Shown piece after piece: positions 1 to 10,774 of a stretch of DNA of 64,000 nt (the first letter of the stretch is position 1; each line of letters begins with the position of its first letter). The DNA lies in the NCBI RefSeq assembly GCF_040802235.1, contig NC_133174.1:109435647-109499646 (forward strand). The letters run 5' to 3'. The notes under the pieces are model-generated. The model was not told the DNA's origin, ran no database searches, and saw only the letters and a program-made list of their open reading frames with translations. Both the position numbers and the translations under genes were made by a program. This DNA is from Manis javanica (lineage: Eukaryota > Chordata > Mammalia > Pholidota > Manidae).

Positions 1-44
1 GTATATTAATGATGCCAAAATAAAATTTTTAAAAATGATTTACC

Positions 45-190
45 CTCTTTGAGCCTCACTTTTTCATCTTTAAATTAGGGATAATGATAATTACACCTTA
101 AAGGATATTAAATATAAATAAGGTAAGGCATGTAAAAGTGCTACTCCAAATGCCTACCACATAATAAGTATTCAATAAATTGTACCTATT
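45..190 (+). repeat. MIR-like SINE fragment
   Basis: The stretch has the usual MIR tail order: a 'gagcctcac...ttcatctttaaa' segment, a weakly conserved middle, then an 'agtattcaataaat' end. Heavily diverged, so family assignment is by pattern only. Confidence 0.45.
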
Positions 191-720
191 AGCAATACTA
201 TTAATATTAATAAAATAGAGAAACTCATACTGGAAATAGCACTCTAATAGCATCATGATCCATACTTAGTATAGGAGAGGGCAGTATAGACACTCAAATG
301 TCAAGAAAACTTGCAGGATTAAGAGGATGGAGGAATCATTGTGGGAAGTAAAAGAAGAATCTTTGTAGTTCCTTTCCAGATAGGAAGTGCTCATGACTTG
401 TTTGGCCATCTGTGTAATTGTTGTGTAGAGCTTTCTCCCCTTTCTGGACCCCTCACTTATTTCCATTAATGCATGCATAGGTTCACCCAGAAGCAGACTC
501 AGTTTCTCCCCAAAAGTACGCACCCAGTTGGAGCATCCCAATTTTCTCTGTTCATGTAGTCATTCATTTTTCAAATAAGTATCTTTATTAAGTCCCTACT
601 ATGTGCCAGGCAGGCATTGTACTGTCTTGTTTAATTTTCACCCATGTAACAAAAGTGTAGAGGTAACCATTCTGTAAATTGGAAAAACAAGGTATACTCT
701 GTGACACTGTTTCTAACTTC
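191..720. other. non-coding, no gene seen
   Basis: AT-rich sequence without a credible open frame. A short segment near 578-635 (a 'ctactatgtgccaggcaggca' type phrase) resembles the conserved tail of MIR/L2 elements. Nothing else recognised. Confidence 0.5.
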
Positions 721-737
721 AAAAAAACCTCTACTGG

Positions 738-1553
738 GGAGAATCAAGATGGCAGCATGAGTAGAGCAGAGGAAATCTCCTCCCAAAAACAAATATATTT
801 TTGAAAATACAACAAATACAACTAATCCTAAAAGAGAGACCAGAAGACACAGGACAACATCCAGACCACATCCACACCTGCGTGAACCCAGCACCTCGCG
901 ATGGGGGTAAGATACAAGCCCTGGCCTGGTGGGACCCTAGCGCCCCATACCCCAGCTCTGGGCGGGAGGAGAGGAGTTGGAGCGGGGAGGGAGAGGGACC
1001 CCAGGAGTGCTAATCACCCAGCCCTAGCCATCTGCACCAGAGTGCAGACACAGTGCATGCGTGGGATGCTGGATATTAGGGAAACAGGACAGTAAGTCCT
1101 GTGAGCAGGTCCCCACAGCCGGCGCACCAAGGACAAAGAAAAGCTAGTGCTTTTTGAAAGTCTTAAAGGGACAGGGACCCCACAGCTGGACGGAAGCACC
1201 CTGGGACACTTAGCCCAGCAGCTGCGAACCTCAGGGAGCTCTGGGTGCCCAAACCCACGCAGCGCAGCTTGGAGGCCCCTCACCATGATAAACAGCCTCC
1301 CGCCTGTTCCCCCTCCGACATGGCTCCGCCATATTGGAGCAGCAGCCTGAGGCCGGCCACGCCCACAGCAACTGCAGAGCTAAATAAACTCCATAGCAGC
1401 TGGGCAAGATCAGAAGCCCCATCTGCACGCAGCTGCCCAGCACAAGCCGCTAGAAGCCACTGTTCTCCCAGGAGAGGAAGGCCATAAACTGGCAAGAAGG
1501 GACTTTCTCTTACCGAACACACGCTTCAGCTCCCCACAAATATATCTATCACC
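738..1553 (+). promoter_or_regulatory. L1 5' UTR / internal promoter region
   Basis: GC-richer leader of 816 bp ending at the ORF1 start codon. It matches the 5' UTR of the copy at 55190 in order and sequence, but contains only one copy of the 'tcttaaagggacaggga' block (near 1157), against seven in the other element. L1 5' UTRs carry an internal Pol II promoter; that role is inferred from family knowledge. Confidence 0.8.
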
Positions 1554-2436
1554 ATGAAAAGGCAGAGGAAATTGATACAGACCAAGATCACAGAGGCAAA
1601 CCCTGATAAGGAGATAGACCTAACCAGTCTTCCTGAAAAAGAATTAAAAATAAAGCTCATAACCACGCTGATGGAGATGCAGAGAAATATGCAAGAGCTA
1701 AGGGATGAAGTCCGGAGGGAGATTACAGACATCTGGAGGGAGATTACAGATGTCTTGAGGGAGATTACAGAAATGAAACAATCTCTGGAAGGATTTATAA
1801 ACAGAATGGATAAGATGCAAGAGGCCATTGATGGAATAGAAACCAGAGAACAGGAACACATAGAAGCTGATGCAGAGAGAGACAAAAGGATCTTCAGGAA
1901 TGAAACAATATTAAGAGAACTGTATGACAAATCCAATAGGAACAATATCCACATTATAGGGGTACCAGAAGAAGAAGAGAGAGAGAAAAAGGAATAGAGT
2001 ATTTGAAGAAATAATTGCTGGAAACTTCCCCAAACTGGAGGAGGAAATAATCGATTAGACCATGGAAGTGTACAGAACTCCCAACAGAAAGGATCCAAGG
2101 AGGACAACACCAAGACACATAATAATTAAAATGGCAAAGATCAAGAACAAGGACAGAGTTTTAAAGGCAGCCAGAGAGAGGGAAAAGGTCACCTACAAAG
2201 GAAAACTCATCAGGCTATCATCAGACTTCTCAACAGAAACCTTACAGGCCAGAAGAGAATGGCATGATATACTTAATGCAATGAAAGAGAAGGGCCTTGA
2301 ACCAAGAATACTGTATCCAGCACGACTATCATTTAAATATGAAGGAGGGATTAAACAATTCCCAGAGAAGCAAAAGTTGAGGGAATTTGCCTCCCACAAA
2401 CCACCTCTGCAGGGTATTTTAGAGGGACTGCTCTAG
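1554..2436 (+). pseudogene. L1 ORF1 (RNA-binding chaperone), frameshifted
   Basis: ORF1p forms coiled-coil trimers that bind L1 RNA. The frame opens at ATG 1554 with the start MKRQRK. A basic and acidic N-terminus leads into heptad-like coiled coil (roughly residues 50-125, with 'EITD' and 'REIT' repeats) and reaches the RRM start (IHIIGVPE) before a stop at 1995-1997. The RRM and C-terminal domain continue in another frame from about 2062 (RTPNRKDPRRTTPRHIIIKM, then LEPRILYPARLSFKY) to the natural stop at 2434-2436. The break coincides with small deletions relative to the copy at 56929. The product would be non-functional. The CGA codon in 'ARLSF' is intact here, whereas the 55190 element has TGA at that site. 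Confidence 0.92.
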
Positions 2437-2749
2437 ATGGGAGCACTTCTAAAACTAAATAGATATCACCAGAGAAAATAAAATCACAGTAAAGAAAGCA
2501 GACCAACCAAATACTAACTAAAGGCAAAAAATAAAATCAACTACCCACAAAAGCAGTTAAAGGAAACACAAAAGAGCACAGAATAAAACACCCAACATAT
2601 AAAGAATGGAGGTGGAGGAATAAGAAGGGAGAAAAATAAAGAATGACCAGACAGTGTCTAAAATAGCTCAATAAGTGAGTTAAGTTAGACAGTAAGATAC
2701 TAAAGAAGCTAACCTTTAACCTTTGGCAACCATGAATCTAAAGCCTGCA

Positions 2750-2896
2750 ATGGCAATAAGTACATATCTTTCAATAATCACCCTAAATGTAAATTGACTG
2801 AATGCACCAATCAAAAGACACAGAATAATAGAATGGATAAAAAAGCAAGACCCATCTATATGCTGCTTACAAGAGACTCATCTCAAACCCAAAGAC
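2750..2896 (+). pseudogene. L1 ORF2 stub (start of endonuclease domain)
   Basis: ATG at 2750 opens the ORF2 start MAISTY and the endonuclease motif LNVN, then meets an in-frame TGA where the related copy has TGG-type sequence (asparagine followed by glycine). Reading on, the IKRHR and CCLQET-type segments of the endonuclease are recognisable until sequence identity ends at 2896, where the 3' UTR begins abruptly. Only about 50 of some 1,270 codons remain, so no reverse transcriptase is encoded. Confidence 0.85.
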
Positions 2897-3592
2897 TATA
2901 GGAACAAAGAAAAATTGAAGGAACAAAACAGCAGCAGAATCATAGAACCTAAGAATAGACTAACAGTTACCAAAGGGAAAGGGACTGGGGAGAAAGGGAG
3001 GGAAGGGAGGGATAAGGATGGGGAAAAAGAAAGGGGTCATACGATTAGCATGTATAATGTGGGGGAGCATGGGGAGGGCTGAGCAACCCAGAGAAGACAA
3101 GTAGTGATTCTACAGCATCTTACTACGCTCACGGACAGTACTGTAATGGGGTTTGTGTGTGGGGGGGATTTGGTGAAGGGGGGACCCTAGTAAACATAAT
3201 ATTCTTCATGTAATTGTAGATTAATGACAACACAATTAATTAATTAATTAATTTTAAAAAAAACCTCTACTGGAACTAGGTAGTGCTCTTCAAGATACCA
3301 CTCTCTAGTTACCTAAAGGGACCCACCAGGTTTCCTCCAACTTACTCAGTAGGTACTAGATGGAAATAGTCAAGTTACCAGGTGGCCATCCAACCTTTAT
3401 GCTCCTTCCATCTCCCATATAGCTCTGGAGCATCAATACTTTAAGCAAGTCCACCCCCTCTCCCGCTTAGAGCTGTCACTCAGCTTCCCCAGGTGCAGGC
3501 TGGTGGGAGAGACCAGGGCTCAGGATTATTATTCTAACTACCTAAGATGACAGTTCTTTGAAAAATGTAATCATAATTCTTCCGGTGTTTTG

Positions 3593-3593
3593 T

Positions 3594-3648
<55 letters not shown>

Positions 3649-3652
3649 TTTT
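3593..3652 (+). repeat. (TTTA)15 microsatellite
   Basis: Fifteen uninterrupted tetranucleotide units directly readable in the sequence. The Leu/Phe/Ile/Tyr repeat open frame seen across it is an artefact of the repeat. Confidence 0.98.
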
Positions 3653-3653
3653 A

Positions 3654-4657
3654 AAATAACACCTGTCTGGCAGTTGTCACAACTCATTCGGAGCTTTTTA
3701 TTTAGAAATAATGATAAACAGCTACAACTCAGCCAGAACATTTCCAAAGAGAAACTATACATTTTTATTGCTGATAAATGTTGCACAATTTGTAATTATA
3801 GAAAGTAGCCATGTCCCAGGGCCCTGTCTTTATAAAAGAGGCTGTTTTATGCATCTAGAGAGACAGTTTTCCAGATAGCAAGACAGTTTTCCAGACAAAT
3901 AATCCAAATCAATTTAGCCACTTCCCCTTCAAGGGACAAAAGAGAAATTTCTCTGGTGTTTCAAACATAGCTGAAAGCTGTCACAAGTCCAATTGAGAGG
4001 CAAACTTAGTACAAATTGTGTTCACCCAAGCAATCAATTTCCAAAGCCCACTCCCCCTTCTTCTAAAAGCAGCGAGCTGTAAATTGGCCTTTCTTCCATT
4101 ATTCTCAGGTGAATGCATTTGCATGAATAGCAATATTTGCAGTGAAAGTTATCCACCTATAGATTTCTGAAAGCTTTCGGTTTGCTACTGCACTCCCAAC
4201 TTGGAAGAAAAGAGCTCAGCTGCAGAGCCTAACAAGGTTCACTTGGGGGAACAGTTGCAGTTTGTTGAAACAGATGCTCAAGGGCCTCAGCAGAAAGAAC
4301 TCAGGCCGTGTTCAGACACCTGAGTGCTCCCAGCTAAGAATCCATTTTCCCAATGGGTCGATCAGTTAGAAATAGGCTTATTCTACAAACAGTGTCAGGG
4401 AGTGTTAGAAAGCCAGGCAAATGTGTCAGAGTTAGGGCATTCATCTGACTCATACTGCAGCAAGTAGCAGGGTAGGCACTCACCCTGGTTCAGCCTTGCC
4501 CAGAAGATTCTTCTATGCCATGCAGTAGTGGAGCTGAGAGTGGGGGATGATAACCAGACTCACACGACTTCGTGACTGAACGTTTATAATGCCCTTCATA
4601 CTTTCTAACTGTTCTTTCACATACAGTAATTTAAATCTCACCAGATCCCTATTTGGG
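3654..4657. other. single-copy-looking non-coding sequence
   Basis: About 1 kb of high-complexity sequence that matches no repeat I recognise and has no credible open frame. It contains an E-box-like CAGGTG at 4107 and an octamer ATTTGCAT at 4117-4124 within a homopurine/pyrimidine-balanced stretch. It could be a conserved non-coding element; this is speculation from appearance. Confidence 0.4.
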
Positions 4658-5133
4658 TGTCTTGCCAATGGGTTTCAGCCCTGGGCAAGTTTGCTATGGA
4701 TTCAGTGTGACCAAAGAAAATGACAGCAAAACGTTCTTGGGGTGAAAGGGTTATACCCAACTTTATTCCAGGTGGCAGGTCAGTCACTAAAATCCCATTC
4801 ACTCAGAGTGCATCTGCATGCAGCAAGCCAGTCTCTGCCTCTGGGCCCCTCTGTCCTCACAGCCATCCTCTGGGCCCCTCTATCTGCACAGCCATCCTGC
4901 ACAGCCGTCCTCTGGGCTTCTCTGCACAGTTGCCCTGCACAGCCATCCTCTGGGCCTCTGTCCTCTGCTCTGCTCTCTTCCAGCCTTGCAGCCCTGCCAC
5001 TGTGTCGTGCCCAGAGCACTGGGCAGAGCTCTTTTTATAGAGTTAACAGCCATATATTGCACGCAAGTGTGCAGTGAGCTAGTCAACCAGGGAGGTGAGA
5101 ATCCTGGCCACAGGAACTCTCATTTTATCCACA
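4658..5133 (-). mobile_element. ERVL-like solo LTR (family I), copy A
   Basis: On the minus strand the sequence starts TGTGGATAAAA and ends TTGGCAAGACA, giving the TG...CA ends of a retroviral LTR. It contains a TATA-like segment (minus strand of 'ctctttttatag', near 5030-5041). The same LTR family recurs at 27865, 30365 and 45151, with related copies at 45731, 48508 and 48933. No matching target duplication was found (left flank ttggg, right flank gtagg), so it is either old or its ends have drifted. Confidence 0.85.
4848..4966 (-). repeat. C/T-rich minisatellite inside LTR copy A
   Basis: Units built on 'cctctgggcc' plus 'ctgcacagccatcctg' repeat four to five times imperfectly. The other LTR copies have only one or two units, so the LTR has expanded internally here, lengthening it to 476 bp against 383 bp for the copy at 30365. 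Confidence 0.75.
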
Positions 5134-5219
5134 GTAGGAAAGCCATTCTAAGTTCCATTTTCAGAGATGAGGAAAATGTGGCTCAAAAGGTGTGGAGACC
5201 TGCACTCCACATGTAACCA

Positions 5220-5335
5220 TCATGGTCTGAGCTCACTGAGGGCAGAGACTCAGTCTTGTTTCACTAATCTGTCCCCAGAGTGCTTGTCACAGAATGGACA
5301 ATTCCTTTGTCTAAATGGGCACTGCTCACAAGAAC
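5220..5335 (+). repeat. L2-like 3' end fragment
   Basis: Contains the typical L2 end phrase 'tgagggcagagactcagtctt' followed by 'ccccagagtgcttg' and a decayed terminal region. Confidence 0.5.
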
Positions 5336-5618
5336 CCAGAAAGTAGAATATTCATTAAAGAAACAGTAAGGATGCCTTATTATCAGAATTATTTCAGTGC
5401 ATCTTCTAATTCATGCATTTTCTCTCCTCTATTCAGTTGAGAAGGTTGTGCCTGACCATTTGGGAAAGATACAGTAGTGCTATCTCTGCTATCAAAACTA
5501 GAGATGTGCTTAAGTCAAAGACCCCTTTCTTCCAAGGGAAGCTCAGAGTAGAACACATTGTACAGGGCAGAGACTGTAGAGGAATGCAGGGAACAGGACT
5601 GAGCCACCCAGTTTTCGT

Positions 5619-5734
5619 AGAAACTACGTGAGGCTAACATTCCTGGACCCTGCCCTAAGTTAGATAACTGGAAGCCAGAAACTACGTGAGGCTAACATTC
5701 CTGGACCCTGCCCTAAGTTAGATAACTAGAAGTA
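5619..5734 (+). repeat. 58-bp tandem duplication in U3 (enhancer-like)
   Basis: The block beginning agaaactacgtgaggctaac at 5619 is repeated almost exactly at 5677, a 58-bp period, with the second copy running to about 5734. Direct repeats in this part of U3 are typical enhancer duplications in gammaretroviral LTRs; enhancer function here is inferred. Confidence 0.88.
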
Positions 5735-5904
5735 AACGACACCCCTGGGGTGGAAACTCGTGATAAGTCACATAGGAATGCTTGTGCAAAGGTCAGGCAC
5801 CTGGTGTATCCCTATTCCAATTTTATTGGCCAAAGTATAGAATGTGTTTCAAATTCATTGGTTGGGGTAATGTGCAGGCTGTGGTGCAATGACTGTAGAA
5901 ATCC

Positions 5905-6003
5905 CATATAAACCATACCTAAAGTTGCTTGGGGGTCGGCAGCTCGGACTCGGCCTGCGTGTCAGGGGAGGTGCTGTCGACCCCAGCTTGCTGGCTGAAT
6001 AAA
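5905..6003 (+). promoter_or_regulatory. LTR core promoter and polyadenylation signal
   Basis: A TATA-type CATATAAA lies at 5905-5912, preceded by CCAAT-like boxes on the complementary strand (attggcc near 5825, attggttg near 5858). AATAAA is at 5998-6003. Their spacing fits a short R region. Confidence 0.8.
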
Positions 6004-6129
6004 GACTTTGCTTGGATTTTCATCTCCGTGTCTGTGTGTCTTGTTCTCTGGGAAACCCCAGAGTCCTGGACCCTAACAAGACCTAGCTGAATCATTTAAA
6101 TGATCAAGTTGGGGTTGATTTCCCCCAAG

Positions 6130-6480
6130 TCTGTACTTTGCCAGTGTTAACGCTATTTGCTCATGCTGCCCCTCAGTCCCTTTTTCTACTCATCTTCCTA
6201 CCTCCATTGAACACTTCCTCCGTCAGTAAACATTTTCTCCTTTTCTCTCCCCACTCCCATGAGTCTGATCTCTCTGTCTTCAAATTGCATGGCCCTGTGC
6301 TTCTACGTAAAAGCCCCTTTCTCTTGTCTTTTATTAAAGTTATGTGGATATTTATACTCAAATGCTAAATCGAAAATTACTTGATGGCCCGAACTGAGTC
6401 TTGATCATCCTTGCATTCTCACAGAACCTAGTGAGCACATAGCTGCCAAAAAGATCATTGTTGAATTTAATGATTGTGGT
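6130..6480 (+). repeat. L2-like LINE fragment
   Basis: The order of pyrimidine-rich body (6160-6330) and then a 'gaactgagtcttgat...cattctcacagaacctagtgagcacat...attgttgaatttaatga' style terminus matches the L2 3' end. Diverged, so moderate confidence. Confidence 0.5.
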
Positions 6481-9000
6481 CACAATACAACTCAGCCATT
6501 AGCCAGTATTTAATCTAACCCTGATTTCCAGGCCTTTATAGTTTCCTAGGCTTTTCCTGTCCCTCTATGTATCCCTTGTTGCAAGCCAAGAAGAGAGAAG
6601 AGAAAAATTAGGAACATGACCCTCCATTTGCAGTTTCTGTCTTTTTTTGCCTAATTAAGAGATTTTCTTTTGTACTTGATTAATTTCTCCTCCCTGACCC
6701 TCTGAAATCCAGAGTTATCCTAAAAGTTGCCTTGCATCTGTTTGCTTAAAAGAATAGATCAATCACCTTAGCAACATCTACTTTTAAGTATCTAAAGCCA
6801 CATATCTATGTATTTCTATGTATGCACACATATTTCTCCTACCAGTTCCTAACTTCTATGTAAACTGATTATTTTTGCTAATTAGTAGTAAGCCCAAAAG
6901 GGTATTGATAATGTCCCCTAAAATATAGAAAAATAATACTACTTTCGATAGGACCTTAAGAAGTATTACTGAGTTGGAGGCAAAACTAATCTTCATATAC
7001 AGGCTACTTTAATTTAGCCTTCTTGTCCCTTTAGTTAAAGCTCCACTAAATCAACCATAATCATAGATAAACAGAGAAGAACATACAAACCACCTTGCTT
7101 ATAGAAAAGTAATGTATAAACAAACCTCTAAGTTAAATACAGCAAATTGACCACATGAGTTTATCTTGTTTCCCTTGCAAACCTTTATCAAAATGTCAAG
7201 GATAGGAATAATAAAAGGTATTAACCAACAGGGACTAAGAAAATAGGAGAGGAGACAACAGCAGATAAAAGATCTTGATAGATTTTTAGGAAATAAAAAG
7301 TAGAAGGAAAAGGGTAATTGGATTCTGCAGAGAAAAGGAATTTATAACATAATTGTCTGCAGAGGGAGAAGAGCAATGAGAAGCGACCTCCACAGTCTGG
7401 CAGAACTTAAAGCTCAGAGCTTGGAGGCACAGATACTGCACACAGTAGGGAAGTGACGTGAAATGATAACAGAATGATTGGTTGAAAGATAATACACAGA
7501 GTGTTTGGACTTACCAGGTCCCCTCTTCTGATCCAGGCAGGTGCTTGGTGACTATCTATATTTCTCCAATAGGAGACAAGAAGCTTAGTTTCTAGACAAA
7601 TTGAACTGGGGAGGCTCCAGACTCAAGGGCAGTAGTGTAGGATGGGGATAAAGCATGGAGCTGACAGCACAGAGATCATGTGAAAATCTCATATGGAGCA
7701 TATATATATAGAGCACTCCTTCCCTGTAACCTGTTCCTAGACACAGCCAAGTATATACCGCTACTATTCCACTCAGGATAATGAAGTGGATAACTCTTCT
7801 TCAAGAAACAAAAGTCCTTAGAGAAAAATAACTCTGCTATTTGGAGTGTCCCTATAAAAAGGCCAGCTTCTGCCTGATCACCATTCTGCAAACTCACTGA
7901 TCAGCAAGCCTCAGCCTTCCACCTCACATTCATATAGTTTCTAATCACTTTTATAATGTATTGCTGTTACATAGCCAAGAATTGCCAAGAAATTCTCCAA
8001 CTTGAAAAAAACCCTTAAGAAAAGATAGGTTATAAGAACTCAAAACTTTAATTTCCATGTAGCTTTTCTTAGGTTGCATATGCGTCATCAAAGTGAGGAA
8101 ATAAACCTAGAAAGATAAGAGGACCTATGAAATAGGTGATCCAACACAAAACGATGAAAGGTTATAGGACAAAAATTATGCTCCAGGCCTAGAGAACAGA
8201 AGTAGCAGTTTTAGATCGAAATAGGAGAATACAGGGTGGTGGAAAAGAGGCTTCCAGGGAAAAATTGAACTGGTAGACTTTTTTGCGACTTTATCTAAGT
8301 ATTTGAGTACTTACAAAAATATTGATGGGCATTTGACAACTCTGGAGGGACATTTGGGGGAAAAGTTAATGATAGGTAAATAGAAAACAAGGCAAAGGAA
8401 AACAAAAAAGAGAATTAGTGACAAAAAATTATAAGGGAAAAGAAATAGAATCATGGTGGACCACTTGGTCCAACAGTGAATATTGCTTACGTAGGCATGG
8501 TATTTTAAATAATAATAGAAATGAAGGTGTGTATGAGAGAAGGTAGCTTAAATTTCTCATCTTCCATTACAAGAAGTTAATATACAATGTATAATGCTGA
8601 TGAATCAAGAAACTGCAATAAAAGCATATCACTTAGAAATATGGAGGTGAATACTCAAATAGGTTAAAAGTTTCAAATGGGGCCCAGGAGTGGAGAAATA
8701 TGAATAAAGGGACTGCTTTTGCCAATTTAAACTTTATTTTTTTAACTGTATACATATATTACTTTGGTAACACTGAGAATTAAAAACAAAAAAGCAATGA
8801 AGCAAAATGAAATGAGTTGCCGAAGAAGCACGAAATGAATATAGTAGTCTGGTGGTATATGAAAGAAAAGGTCCTTACAATGAACAAGAAATCAACCTGT
8901 TTTGCCTCAAAAACAATGATAGGGATAATACCACCAGCCAACCTGAAAAAATTCTCTGTTGTGCTTGGGTTCCACTATTCCTTGGGGCTCACTTGGGACC
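6481..9000. other. non-coding, no gene recognised
   Basis: About 2.5 kb of AT-rich sequence. Open frames are short (73 codons or fewer on either strand) and resemble no known protein. No repeat family was identified with confidence. Confidence 0.5.
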
Positions 9001-9204
9001 TTTTTTTTGATGGGAGGGGTGCACTGTTTCTGGAGGTAATGCAATACCAGGTCAAAGGGTGGAGTGGCCAAAGCAAGCTCCTAGTCCATCTCCCTGCTCC
9101 AAAAATGCATTTAATATATTGTCCTCAGATAAAGGACATATCAGATATTAAACTGAGAAGAACAGATACGACACTTGATCTTAGCTAAAAGGCCCAGAAA
9201 TGAT
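9001..9204 (-). pseudogene. U2 snRNA retropseudogene
   Basis: Read on the minus strand from 9204, the sequence follows U2 snRNA along its whole length: a 'ctgggccttttagctaagatcaag' type 5' part, the 'agtttaatatctga' segment, the 'gaggacaatatattaaat' Sm-site region, 'ttttggagcaggga', and the 3' stem-loop ending in 'cagtgcac'. Several substitutions occur in the 5' region that pairs with the branch point and elsewhere, so it is not a functional gene. A short A-run follows on the minus strand (plus-strand T run, about 9001-9009), consistent with L1-mediated retroposition. An open frame across it on the plus strand (8817-9188) is meaningless. Confidence 0.92.
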
Positions 9205-10774
9205 TCATTTGGGACTTTTAACACTTTTTTTGTTTGTTTGTTTTTAGAGCCTCAGGATTCCCCGCCCAAGCCGCTCCCGGCTGCAGGTGCTGCCTGAGCA
9301 TTTATGGTAATGTTTGGGTTGGTTAAGAAAGAACCATCCAGATCCTAAAATAGTTTCTGAATAAAAGTGGCATAATCATGACTAGTAATGTCTATCTTTC
9401 TTTCATGAAGAAGGAATACACTTTGGATTAGTTTTCCATTGTTACAGGTAGATTCAGGCCCTTTACCTGATATTTGGTCTATCTGCCTTGGGGCCAATAG
9501 CTTGCATTTGCAAGAGATTTAGAGCTGAGATTAGGGGTACTGCCTAGAACCATGCAACAGAGCTGAGTCAACTAGTCTCACCTGAGGAAAATAAATTCAA
9601 GTCCTTCATGGAGTACTGTACTCCTGAGCCAATATTTAGTTCCAAATTATTGATTTCAAGCTCTCTGCTTCAGCAAACCTTTCCCCCTACATTGTTTATA
9701 GATTTATTTTGGTAGAGTCAAGAATTCAATACCTTGTGTTGTACCTATCATTCCTTGCTTACTAATTATTCTGGTAAGGCTGCCATCTCTCTCTATCTGG
9801 GTTAGGGAAATACTGCGTGGAAAAGTCCCTTTAACTATAACTACATTATATTTCTTATCCAGTTCAACTCTGACACACAGAATTCACCCTATTCCCTGAA
9901 TGGCATCTTGAAGGTCTTTCATTCTCTGATTTATGGCTCTCAAGATCCTTCCCAGTTTCTTCTCTTCTGATGGGAAAACAAGACTTACATTTCTCATATG
10001 GTTATTACATTAAAATTGCCATCAGAAAGTTAATGTATTTAATAACTGTCAAAAAGAATGAAAAATGTGTGTGAAATATGAAGACAACTGTATTTCTGAA
10101 TCCCCTCAATCTCTTAGAGGCTTCACAATCAGATAACAGGATAAATGTCATTATGATTTTGGTCGAGGGCACTCTGTCATTTAAAATTTAGGTGAAAATA
10201 GATGTTCTTTATTCAGCTAGAGCTGAGAGCATCCCAATGAATAAAGGTCATTTACTTTATGTTTCTTTTAATTTGTTCAGGGGTGAAAATCTTTGCATTT
10301 TAAGCATTGGCAAGAAAATATACTTCTCATCTGGGGTAAATTATAAACAATGTGGTAGTATGAAGGGATTAAGTAATCAGATCTTAAAACCCAGAAAGAG
10401 TTCCCCAGTGTAGGAAGATCAACTAGTTATTGATAAAGGACTGGCCCCTTTGACCTTTCACTCTCCCATCCCATATTTTACGGGCAGCAGGGTTTCCATT
10501 CCTGTTATCCAATTGTTGCTACTGGAAATAGAAAGGACCCACTCATCCTTTTCATCATCTTCAGCAAAATTATGAGGTCAGAGGAGTTTGCCTCGTGTTC
10601 CTCACAATATGCACTCAAGACTTGTTCAGGGTGTACTTGCCAACAGCAGGGATATGAAAAGAGAGATTCTGCCTCACTCCCTTTGCTTTGGGTGCTCAAT
10701 GTAACCTTTCTTTCTCCCTGACCTGGAAAAAAAACATAGAATATCTCCTCCCCAAAGCTTCTAAATTCTTACAG
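9205..10774. other. non-coding, no gene recognised
   Basis: About 1.6 kb without credible coding frames or identifiable repeats, apart from a short (tttg)-rich patch near 9227-9243. Confidence 0.5.

Larger units (their letters stand above)
738..3256 (+). mobile_element. LINE-1 copy lacking most of ORF2 (half-L1-like)
   Basis: The element begins with the same 5' UTR start as the full-length L1 at 55190 (a 'gatggcagcatgagtagagcag' type start) and runs through 5' UTR, ORF1, about 150 bp of ORF2 and then directly into the L1 3' UTR and an A/T-rich tail. It is flanked by a perfect 17-bp direct repeat, aaaaaaacctctactgg, at 721-737 and 3257-3273. That is the target-site duplication expected from L1 reverse transcription, so the copy was integrated with its 5' end intact. 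Compared with the copy at 55190, about 3.7 kb is missing between 2896 and 2897. ORF1-only L1 derivatives (HAL1, 'half-L1') are known in mammals; whether this is one, or a one-off deletion, cannot be told from a single copy. Confidence 0.93.
5575..6078 (+). mobile_element. gammaretroviral-type solo LTR
   Basis: Starts TGTAGAGG and ends CCCTAACA, flanked by a perfect 4-bp direct repeat agac (5571-5574 and 6079-6082), the duplication size typical of gammaretroviruses. It shares its R-U5 part (from 'gggggtcggcagctc' to the end) and several U3 blocks with the LTRs of the provirus at 13925-23078, but much of the U3 differs, so it is a related subfamily. No internal sequence remains, so recombination between two LTRs removed the provirus. 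Confidence 0.93.

Noticed and set aside
1526..2113. Minus-strand 195-codon frame
   Set aside because: Antisense shadow of L1 ORF1; the plus strand has the known protein.
3590..3808. Frame with a Leu/Phe/Ile/Tyr repeat
   Set aside because: Translation of the (TTTA)n microsatellite.
8817..9188. Plus-strand frame of 123 codons
   Set aside because: It runs antisense through the U2 snRNA pseudogene.
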